From: Klebsiella quasivariicola | Lineage (GTDB): Bacteria > Pseudomonadota > Gammaproteobacteria > Enterobacterales > Enterobacteriaceae | Direction of reading: 5' to 3' | NCBI RefSeq assembly: GCF_002269255.1 | Contig: NZ_CP022823.1 | Location: 4,092,001-4,156,000 of the forward strand | DNA length: 64,000 nucleotides | In this document: piece by piece, positions 35,744 to 42,338 of the stretch | How positions within the stretch are numbered: the stretch's first letter is position 1 | Layout: each line of letters opens with the position of its first letter | Program-made: the position numbers and the translations under genes | Notes under the pieces: generated by a model | Database searches by the model: none | The model's input: only the letters and a program-made list of their open reading frames with translations | What the model was told of the DNA's origin: nothing

Positions 35744-35779
35744 GGGGCTGTATTACCTTTATAAAGGCTTTACAGCCCC
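35744..35779. repeat. Symmetric long hairpin before the capsid-protease gene
   Basis: GGGGCTGTA (35744-35752) pairs with TACAGCCCC (35771-35779), and inside them CCTTTATAAAGG is itself self-complementary. It lies in a 214-nt gap (35700-35913) without a convincing gene. It may be a processing or attenuation signal in late RNA. Confidence 0.6.
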
Positions 35780-35913
35780 CGCTTTGCACCACTATTCGCC
35801 CGCAGCGTGACATTCCCCGTACTGATACCCCCGATTTTTTCTAAAGCAGATTAAAAGCGCTGCTGACGCTTTTTCCACAGACTGTCCCCGACAACGTAAC
35901 GCGGGACAGCAAA

Positions 35914-37011
35914 ATGCCAGCCATTCACATTTTTAAAGCCGGTACTCATACCGATATGCACGGCACGAAACTGCCGTTCACGCAAAGCGATCTTGCCGCC
36001 TGCGTGAAAGCCTATGACCCGTCCGTCCATGAAGCACCACTCGTTATTGGCCACCCCAAAACGGAAGACCCGGCGTGGGGCTGGGTGAAATCCCTGTCGC
36101 TTAACGGCGGCGATCTGCTGGCTGAGCCTGACCAGCTCGACCCGCAGTTTGCCGAACTGGTGGGCAACGGGCGCTTCAAGAAGGTCTCAGCCTCGTTCTA
36201 TCTCCCGGACTCACCGAACAACCCGAAGCCCGGCACGCTTTACCTGCGTCATGTCGGCTTTCTGGGGGCGCAGCCACCGTCCATTAAGGGGCTTAAGCAG
36301 GTTTCGTTTGGTGAGAAAGAAGAAGGCGTCGTGGAGTTTGCCGACTGGAGTGATATCACCAATGCCTCTTTATGGGGCCGTCTGCGCGATTTTCTGATCG
36401 CCCAGTTCGGGCTGGACGAGACCGACAAGGTGCTTCCTTCATGGCAGGTGGACTCCCTGCGTGAAGAGGCTTACCGCGACACCGGGAAGTCTGAACCGGA
36501 CTTCAGTGAACACAATCCCACCCCTCAAAAAGAGAACAGCACCATGACTGAAGACGAAATCAAAGCGCTTCAGGCGGAAAACACGCGTCTGAAAGCGGAA
36601 GCCACCCAGCGGGCGGAACAGGAAGCGAAGGCTAAGCAGGACAAACTGCACGCGGACAACGTCTCCTTTGCCGAGAAGCTGGTTGGCGATGGCCGACTGG
36701 CTCCTAAAGCGAAGTCGGTTGTCGTGGCCATTCTGGACGCGGTCTCTGCAGGCGACAAGCCGGTTGAGTTTGCCGAAGGCGATATCCGCACCCCTCTGGC
36801 CACGGCGTTTAAGACGCTGCTGGACAGCACTGAGCCGGTACTGAATTTCAGTGAGCACGCGACCAAAGACCGCGTGAACACGGAGATCAAAACGACGTCA
36901 GCAGAGTTCGCTGAAGCCGACCCGGAACGTCTGGCGCTGCATCAGAAAGCGCTGGAACTGTCGAAAAAAGAAGGCATCAGCTACGACGCTGCTGTCTCCC
37001 GCTGCCTGTAA
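35914..37011 (+). CDS. Capsid maturation protease with C-terminal scaffold region (Mu gpI-like)
   Basis: 365 residues. The N-terminal half (MPAIHIFKAGTHTDMHG, GHPKTEDPAWGWV, KKVSASFYLPDSP) matches Mu-type phage proteases; the C-terminal part is a charged coiled coil (LQAENTRLKAEATQRAEQEAKAK). Such genes usually encode both protease and, from an internal start, scaffold. A weak ribosome site GGGAC precedes the ATG. Followed at 13 nt by the capsid gene. Confidence 0.85.
   Translation: MPAIHIFKAGTHTDMHGTKLPFTQSDLAACVKAYDPSVHEAPLVIGHPKTEDPAWGWVKSLSLNGGDLLAEPDQLDPQFAELVGNGRFKKVSASFYLPDSPNNPKPGTLYLRHVGFLGAQPPSIKGLKQVSFGEKEEGVVEFADWSDITNASLWGRLRDFLIAQFGLDETDKVLPSWQVDSLREEAYRDTGKSEPDFSEHNPTPQKENSTMTEDEIKALQAENTRLKAEATQRAEQEAKAKQDKLHADNVSFAEKLVGDGRLAPKAKSVVVAILDAVSAGDKPVEFAEGDIRTPLATAFKTLLDSTEPVLNFSEHATKDRVNTEIKTTSAEFAEADPERLALHQKALELSKKEGISYDAAVSRCL
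36544..37011 (+). CDS. Possible internally started scaffold protein (Mu gpZ-like)
   Basis: An in-frame ATG at 36544 (MTEDEIKALQAE) follows AGAGAACAG and would give a 155-residue coiled-coil protein equal to the protease's tail. This mirrors the nested scaffold of Mu gpI/gpZ and lambda C/Nu3. Inferred from the layout. Confidence 0.55.
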   Translation: MTEDEIKALQAENTRLKAEATQRAEQEAKAKQDKLHADNVSFAEKLVGDGRLAPKAKSVVVAILDAVSAGDKPVEFAEGDIRTPLATAFKTLLDSTEPVLNFSEHATKDRVNTEIKTTSAEFAEADPERLALHQKALELSKKEGISYDAAVSRCL

Positions 37012-37024
37012 TTAAGGAGAGAAC

Positions 37025-37978
37025 ATGTCTGACTATTTAAAGGGTAAGCGCGTTGTTGACCCGGTGCTGACCAGCATCGCTCGCGGTTATAAAAATGCCG
37101 CATTTATCGGCGAACGCATCTTCCCCATTGTCCAGACCGATAAGGAAGGTGTGACCGTCCCGACCTTCGGTAAATCCGCCTTTGTTGAGTACGACACCGA
37201 GCGTGCCGTGGGGGCTGACAGTAACGTCCTGGTACGTGAGAAGACCGGCAAACTGGATCTGGTTCTTAACGAGCACGATCTGGCCGCGCCGGTGGACTAC
37301 CGCGAGCAGGCGGAGTCGATGTTCAACGAAGAGGCCAAGGCCATTCGTCGCGTGACCAGTGGCGTCAACCTGAAGCGCGAACTGTATGCGGCCCGTCTGG
37401 CGCAGGACAAAAACGTTTACCCGGCATCGTCCGTTAAAGCACTGGCAGCTGCTGAACGCTGGGTCGGTGGTAAAGGTGATCCAATTGGCATCATTGAAGG
37501 TGGCATTGAGGCGGTACGTAACAAAACCGGCCTGCGCCCAAACCTGATGACCATGGGGGCCAGCGTCATGTCGCTGCTGAAGTTCCACCCGGCGATTCAG
37601 GCCGCGATTGGAGCCAACGAGCGCAAGCGTATCACCATCGAAATTCTGAAAGACCTTTTCCAGTTGGAAGATGTGGTGATCGGCGAGCCGGTCTCTATGG
37701 CCTCCATGAAAGATGCGCAGAACAAGGACAAAGTCCCGGCTGATATCTGGGGCGACAACCTGATGCTGCATTACGTCGGCAAACCCCAGCCGGGCACCGA
37801 CAGCGCCGACGAAAACGAGCCGTCCTTCGGCTACACCCTGCGCCGTAAAGGGATGCCGGTGGCGGATAAATACGACGGCGTCGGCGGCAAGGTGAAGTAC
37901 TGCCGTTATACCGATATCTACAAAGTCGCCGTGGTCGGTGGCGATGCCGGGTATCTCGTCACCAACATCGTGAAATAA
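37025..37978 (+). CDS. Major capsid protein
   Basis: 317 residues behind a strong AAGGAGAG. MSDYLKGKRVVDPVLTSIARGYKN and FIGERIFPIVQT belong to the capsid family found with Mu-like proteases and DUF2190 cement proteins, rather than to Mu gpT itself. It builds the icosahedral head. Confidence 0.88.
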   Translation: MSDYLKGKRVVDPVLTSIARGYKNAAFIGERIFPIVQTDKEGVTVPTFGKSAFVEYDTERAVGADSNVLVREKTGKLDLVLNEHDLAAPVDYREQAESMFNEEAKAIRRVTSGVNLKRELYAARLAQDKNVYPASSVKALAAAERWVGGKGDPIGIIEGGIEAVRNKTGLRPNLMTMGASVMSLLKFHPAIQAAIGANERKRITIEILKDLFQLEDVVIGEPVSMASMKDAQNKDKVPADIWGDNLMLHYVGKPQPGTDSADENEPSFGYTLRRKGMPVADKYDGVGGKVKYCRYTDIYKVAVVGGDAGYLVTNIVK

Positions 37979-37988
37979 GGAGACGGTC

Positions 37989-38345
37989 ATGGGTACAACA
38001 CAGCAGGTCATTCTGACCACTACCGTGACGGCCAGTGCGGCGCTGACGCAACAGCGCTTTGTCGGTGCCGATAACGCCCCCTGTCAGGCCGGAGCCGTCG
38101 CGCTCGGCGTGGCAGAGGTGGATGCCGCAGCCGGTGATGTAACCCCGGTCAACGTACTGGGCATTGTTGCCGTCGAGGCCGGTGCCGCGATTGCCAGGGG
38201 GCTGAACGTTCAGTCGGATGCAAATGCCTGCGCCGTTCCCCAGACAGCAGCATCAGGCGACACCCCGGCAGGTATTTCAGCCGGGATTGCGCTGGATGAA
38301 GCACTGGCCGAAGGCGATGTTATCCGCATCCTGCGCGGGGTGTGA
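37989..38345 (+). CDS. Capsid decoration/cement-like protein (DUF2190)
   Basis: 118 residues, 10 nt after capsid with GGAGA before the start. The alanine-rich sequence (AALTQQRFVGADNAPC, VEAGAAIARGLNVQSDANACAV) fits DUF2190 proteins that follow capsid genes and probably stabilise the head. Confidence 0.75.
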   Translation: MGTTQQVILTTTVTASAALTQQRFVGADNAPCQAGAVALGVAEVDAAAGDVTPVNVLGIVAVEAGAAIARGLNVQSDANACAVPQTAASGDTPAGISAGIALDEALAEGDVIRILRGV

Positions 38346-38346
38346 C

Positions 38347-38793
38347 ATGTACTGCACCCTGGCGGATTTACAGGAACAAGTGCCTGAGTCAACGCTGATT
38401 CAGCTCACTAACGAGGTCGTGGATTTCGACACCCCTGCCACGGTGAATGTGACGGTTGTGGACAGCTGTGTTCGCTACGCCGGGGAGTTGATTGATGCGC
38501 ACCTTCGTGGCCGCTATACCCTGCCGCTGGCAGAAGTGCCTACCGTTCTGCGGGATATTGCCATCACGCTGGTGCGTTACCGCCTGTATGTCCGTCGTCC
38601 TGAAGGTGATCTGCCTGACACCGTCAAAGACGACAACAAAGAGGCCCGGCGTCAGCTTGAGGCTATCCGCGACGGGAAGCTGACGCTGGGGCTGCAGTCC
38701 ACTCAAAAAGACGTACCTGAGTCCGGTGAAATCCGGGCGCGGGCACGTCGCCCCACCTTTGGCGGGCGCGACGGCTTACTGGAGAAATACTGA
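38347..38793 (+). CDS. Mu gp36-like protein (DUF1320)
   Basis: 148 residues from ATG 38347, starting MYCTLADLQEQVPESTLIQLT, the typical DUF1320 beginning, with LRGRYTLPLAEVP. Probable head-tail connector component. It overlaps the next gene by one base. Confidence 0.85.
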   Translation: MYCTLADLQEQVPESTLIQLTNEVVDFDTPATVNVTVVDSCVRYAGELIDAHLRGRYTLPLAEVPTVLRDIAITLVRYRLYVRRPEGDLPDTVKDDNKEARRQLEAIRDGKLTLGLQSTQKDVPESGEIRARARRPTFGGRDGLLEKY

Positions 38794-39257
38794 TGAACGT
38801 TCTGCCCGTCCTCGATGCTGTGCTGGCCCGGTTGCGCGAGAAGCTGCCCCAGCTGCAGGTGGAGTACTTCCCGGAAAAGCCGTCCGAATACCGTCTGAAT
38901 CATCCTGTCGGGGCGTTGCTGCTGAGCTATGCCGGTTCACGCTTCGACAAACCCGATGATATTGGTGCGGTGATCCAGCCTCAGACTATCCAGCTCTGCG
39001 TCACGGTGGTCTTCCGCCAGCTCAACGGTAAAAGAGGTGCGATTGACGTTCTGGATGCAGTCCGCCGCATACTCGGCGGCTACACCCCGCCGAACTGCCG
39101 CCGCCGTATCTGGCTGACCCGTGAGGTGTTTATCGGTGAGGCCAAGGGGCTGTGGCAGTACGCTCTCGACTTCGCAACCGAAAGCGTCTTTATCGAAGAC
39201 AGCGATTTACCGTCCGGCCCGCTGTTAACCGAAGTGAACTATGAGGAAAGCGAGTGA
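38793..39257 (+). CDS. Mu gp37-like tail terminator/connector (DUF1834)
   Basis: 154 residues. The DUF1834 pattern (PVLDAVLARLREKLPQLQVEYFPEKP, LCVTVVFRQLNG) marks a protein acting at the head-tail joint or tail end. Stop overlaps the next gene's ATG. Confidence 0.8.
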   Translation: MNVLPVLDAVLARLREKLPQLQVEYFPEKPSEYRLNHPVGALLLSYAGSRFDKPDDIGAVIQPQTIQLCVTVVFRQLNGKRGAIDVLDAVRRILGGYTPPNCRRRIWLTREVFIGEAKGLWQYALDFATESVFIEDSDLPSGPLLTEVNYEESE

Positions 39258-39508
39258 TGAAAGAATACCGCTATTCCGGCCCGGCCAGCGGCGTCACGCT
39301 GTCGGACGGAACCGAAATCCTGCTCTGGCCGGGGAAGAATGTTTCCCTGCCGGAGGAGCATGACTATGTGAAGGTACTGGTGGCGCTGAAGCATCTGACG
39401 CCGGTATCTGAAGAGACTAAACCCGCCAGCATACCGGCTGTGCAGTCACCAAAGCGCAGGAACGGCGGCGACAGCGATGTGAAAACGGAGGACTCCCATG
39501 TCAGCTAA
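39257..39508 (+). CDS. Small Mu gp38-like protein
   Basis: 83 residues, MKEYRYSGPASGVTLSDGTEILLWPGK, located between the connector and the sheath as in Mu and relatives. Function unknown. Overlaps both neighbours. Confidence 0.72.
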   Translation: MKEYRYSGPASGVTLSDGTEILLWPGKNVSLPEEHDYVKVLVALKHLTPVSEETKPASIPAVQSPKRRNGGDSDVKTEDSHVS

Positions 39509-40925
39509 CTATCTGCATGGCGTCGAAACCATTGAGGTGGAAAACGGTGCCCGCCCGGTTAAAACGGTGAAATCCGCCGTCATTGGCCTGATTGGTACCG
39601 CCCCAATGGGAGACGTCAATACGCTGGTGCAGTGCCTGTCTGAGAAAGATGCAGCGGCGTTTGGCAGCCAGCTCACTGGCTTTACCATTCCGCAGGCACT
39701 GGATGCGATCTACGACCATGGGGCAGGCACCGTTCTGGTCATTAACGTGCTTGATCCGGCTGTGCATAAAACCGCTGTGGCCGATGAAGACGTAACATTC
39801 GAAAAGGCGACGGGCAAGGCACAGCTGGCTAATCCGGTGATCGCGCAGCTGGTACTGAAACCGGACAGCGACGGTCAGCCTTATGTGGAAGGTCAGGACT
39901 ACTCGCTTGATGCGCAGACCGGGGTGATTACTAATCTTGGTAAAAGCATTGCTGCAGATGCAACGGTGAAGGCCAGCTATAACTATGCCGATCCGACCAA
40001 AGTCACCCCGGCTGATATCATCGGTACCGTTAACGCGGCAGGCAACCGTACCGGCATGAAGTTGCTTAACGACAGCTTCAACCTGTTTGGCTACTTCGCC
40101 AAAATTCTGATTGCCCCGGTATTCTGCACCCAGAACAGCGTCTCGGTTGAGCTTATCGCCATGGCTGAGAAGCTGGGCGCGGTGACCTACATCGACGCGC
40201 CGATTGGTACCACTTTTGCGCAGGCTCTGGCGGGGCGTGGCCCGGAAGGCACCATTAACTTCAATACCAGCTCCGACCGCGTCCGTCTGTGCTATCCGCA
40301 CGTCAAGGTGTACGACGCGGCCACCAACAGCGAACGGCTGGAGCCGCTGAGCCAGCGTGCTGCAGGTCTGCGTGCCAAGGTCGACCTGGACAAGGGCTAC
40401 TGGTGGTCGTCCTCCAACCAGGAGATTCTGGGTATCACCGGCGTGGAGCGCCAGCTGTCGGCAATGATTGATGACCCGCAGAGCGAGGTGAACCTGCTCA
40501 ACGAACAGGGCATCACTACGGTCTTCAGCAGCTACGGCAGCGGCCTGCGTCTGTGGGGCAACCGGACGGCAGCATGGCCAACGGTCACCCATATGCGCAA
40601 CTTTGAGAACGTTCGCCGCACCGGTGATGTTATCAACGAGTCCCTGCGTTATTTCAGCCAGCAGTACATCGACATGCCGATTACCCAGGCACTGATTGAT
40701 GCGCTGACGGAGTCGGTCAACGCCTACGGTCGCAAGCTGATTGGCGACGGTGCACTGCTGGGCTTCAGTTGCTGGTTTGATCCGGCCCGTAATGAAGAGA
40801 TGGAGCTGGCCGCCGGTCATCTGTTGCTGAGCTACAAATACACGCCGCCACCGCCGCTGGAGCGACTGACGTTTGAGACCGAGATCACCTCGGAATACCT
40901 GTTAACCCTGAAGGGGAATAGCTGA
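39498..40925 (+). CDS. Tail sheath protein (P2 FI / Mu L-like)
   Basis: 475 residues. Typical features: HGVETIEVENGARPVKTVKSAVIGLIGTAP, CYPHVKVYD, GYWWSSSNQEILGITGVER and FLP-type C-terminal arm (FETEITSEYLLTL). It forms the contractile outer sheath. Ends directly at the tube gene. Confidence 0.93.
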   Translation: MSANYLHGVETIEVENGARPVKTVKSAVIGLIGTAPMGDVNTLVQCLSEKDAAAFGSQLTGFTIPQALDAIYDHGAGTVLVINVLDPAVHKTAVADEDVTFEKATGKAQLANPVIAQLVLKPDSDGQPYVEGQDYSLDAQTGVITNLGKSIAADATVKASYNYADPTKVTPADIIGTVNAAGNRTGMKLLNDSFNLFGYFAKILIAPVFCTQNSVSVELIAMAEKLGAVTYIDAPIGTTFAQALAGRGPEGTINFNTSSDRVRLCYPHVKVYDAATNSERLEPLSQRAAGLRAKVDLDKGYWWSSSNQEILGITGVERQLSAMIDDPQSEVNLLNEQGITTVFSSYGSGLRLWGNRTAAWPTVTHMRNFENVRRTGDVINESLRYFSQQYIDMPITQALIDALTESVNAYGRKLIGDGALLGFSCWFDPARNEEMELAAGHLLLSYKYTPPPPLERLTFETEITSEYLLTLKGNS

Positions 40926-41446
40926 TGGCAAAGATTGAGATCAACCGCATCACGAATGCCAACATCTACCTGGATGGCGCTAACCTGCTGGGCCGGGCCG
41001 AGGAGGTCAAACTGCCTGACGTCTCCATGACCATGCAGGAGCATAAGGCGCTGGGGATGGTGGGCAAGGTGGAACTCCCTGCTGGCTTCGACAAGCTTGA
41101 GGGCGAGATCAAGTGGAACAGCTTTTACCGCGACGCGATGCTGTCTGCCGCGAACCCGTATAAGTCGCTGGCGCTGCAGTGCCGTTCCAGCGTTCAGCGC
41201 TACAGCTCGCAGGGGCTGATTGACGAAATTCCGCTGGTCACTTTCCTGACGATCATGTTTAAGAAGAACCCGCTGGGGACGTTCAAACAGCATGAGAACG
41301 CCGAGTTCTCCAGTAGCTTCACCTGCACGTACATCAAGCAGGTACTGGATGGTGAAGAGTTGCTGGAGCTGGACTATCTGGCCAACATCTTCCGCGTCGG
41401 CGGCATTGACCAGTTGACCGACTACCGCATCAACATCGGGGGCTGA
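40925..41446 (+). CDS. Tail tube protein (P2 FII-like)
   Basis: 173 residues. ITNANIYLDGANLLGRAEEVKLPD, MVGKVELPAGFDKLEGEIKWNSF and the C-terminal VGGIDQLTDYRINIGG fit the FII/tail-tube family of contractile phages. It is the inner rigid tube. Confidence 0.92.
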   Translation: MAKIEINRITNANIYLDGANLLGRAEEVKLPDVSMTMQEHKALGMVGKVELPAGFDKLEGEIKWNSFYRDAMLSAANPYKSLALQCRSSVQRYSSQGLIDEIPLVTFLTIMFKKNPLGTFKQHENAEFSSSFTCTYIKQVLDGEELLELDYLANIFRVGGIDQLTDYRINIGG

Positions 41447-41448
41447 CG

Positions 41449-41730
41449 GTGACCGTCGAGATTGAAGATAAAGGCGGGAACTGTGGTTCGATTGGCATGG
41501 GGAATGGTACGTGGTTTACCATCCTTGATATTTCAGGGGTGGAAAACCTTTTTAATACCCAGAAAACCAATGACCCGATTGACTGCACACGCTCCAAAGC
41601 ACGAAAGCTCGCTGACCTGATTGAGGCATGGGAGCCACCTGACCACTGGTTCACCGGCATCGGCAAATCTGAAGGAAAGGTACTTCTTATCGCCTTCCTG
41701 CGTAACTGCAAAGGCTTTCGCACTCACTGA
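41449..41730 (+). CDS. Unrecognised protein inserted between tube and tail chaperone (moron candidate)
   Basis: 93 residues from a GTG at 41449 (GGGGG upstream). The sequence (GTWFTILDISGVENLFNTQKTNDPIDCT, ADLIEAWEPPDHWF) is unlike tail proteins, and a clean terminator follows within eight nt. I do not know a family. It might be an independently expressed lysogeny gene; a small regulator or immunity-like protein are guesses only. Confidence 0.55.
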   Translation: MTVEIEDKGGNCGSIGMGNGTWFTILDISGVENLFNTQKTNDPIDCTRSKARKLADLIEAWEPPDHWFTGIGKSEGKVLLIAFLRNCKGFRTH

Positions 41731-41736
41731 TATCAC

Positions 41737-41760
41737 AGGGGCTTCGGCCCCTTTCTTCTT
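41737..41760 (+). terminator. Rho-independent terminator inside the tail operon
   Basis: AGGGGC-TTCG-GCCCCT with a UUCG tetraloop, followed by TTCTTCTT. It sits between tube and chaperone and would cut late transcripts unless read through. Confidence 0.8.
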
Positions 41761-41828
41761 AATCCCCTTTAATATCTGCCAGTCCCACCACCAGACATAC
41801 TGCTCTGAACTTACACAGGAGCACGATC

Positions 41829-42143
41829 ATGTCACAAACCCAATCCGATACTTTTAAGCTGTCTTACCCCTTCACCACCGCTGCTGGCACCAGAGTTGAG
41901 CAGGTTGAACTGAAACGCCTGACGGTCAAAGACCTGAAGCAGGTGCGCAAAATCAGTAAAGACCCGGCTGACTGGGACGAGCCGCTGATTGCCCGTAGCA
42001 CCGGTATTCTTCCGGAAGACCTCGATAATATGGATCTTGCCGACTACATGGAGCTGCAGAAACGATTTCAGCAAGTCACTGGGCTGGGCAAGAGCGACGA
42101 AAACGCTGATGCAGGCGCAGGGGCTGCTGGCGAGGTGGTTTAG
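41829..42143 (+). CDS. Tail assembly chaperone, first frame (P2 gpE family)
   Basis: 104 residues with the P2 E pattern (YPFTTAAGTRVEQVELKRLTVKDLKQVRKI, DDMDLADYMELQKRF-like). The expected longer E+E' product is made by frameshifting into the frame that ends at 42246. It chaperones tape-measure assembly. Good ribosome site (AGGAGC). Confidence 0.85.
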   Translation: MSQTQSDTFKLSYPFTTAAGTRVEQVELKRLTVKDLKQVRKISKDPADWDEPLIARSTGILPEDLDNMDLADYMELQKRFQQVTGLGKSDENADAGAGAAGEVV

Positions 42144-42246
42144 ATTTCAGCCGGGGGAGATTGATGCCCTCGATACTGACGATCTGGAGATGTGGCTGGA
42201 GCAGGCTGAAGTGCAAATCAGAAGCGAGTTCGGCGATAATCATTAA
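42109..42246 (+). CDS. Tail assembly chaperone, shifted frame (E'-like extension)
   Basis: The frame one base ahead of E encodes QGLLARWFRFQPGEIDALDTDD and ends near 42246, the GpE/E' extension. Shifting -2 or +1 near the G run at 42120-42123 (GCA GGG GCT in the E frame) joins it to E. The ATG at 42109 is probably not used on its own. Confidence 0.65.
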   Translation: MQAQGLLARWFRFQPGEIDALDTDDLEMWLEQAEVQIRSEFGDNH

Positions 42247-42259
42247 CTCCTCATCACTT

Positions 42260-42282
42260 AACAGCCGCTACTCGCGGCTGTT
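42260..42282 (+). other. Hairpin between tail chaperone and tape measure
   Basis: AACAGCCGC (42260-42268) pairs with GCGGCTGTT (42274-42282) over a five-nt loop, in the 92-nt gap before the tape-measure gene; no T-run. Confidence 0.5.
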
Positions 42283-42338
42283 CTGCATGGCTCTCAGACA
42301 TTTTCCTTCCGTTTTTCCGCTTTCAGAGGATAACCACC

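Noticed and set aside
39501..40820. 439-codon minus-strand frame opposite the tail sheath gene
   Set aside because: Shadow of the sheath gene; the tail operon is on the plus strand throughout.
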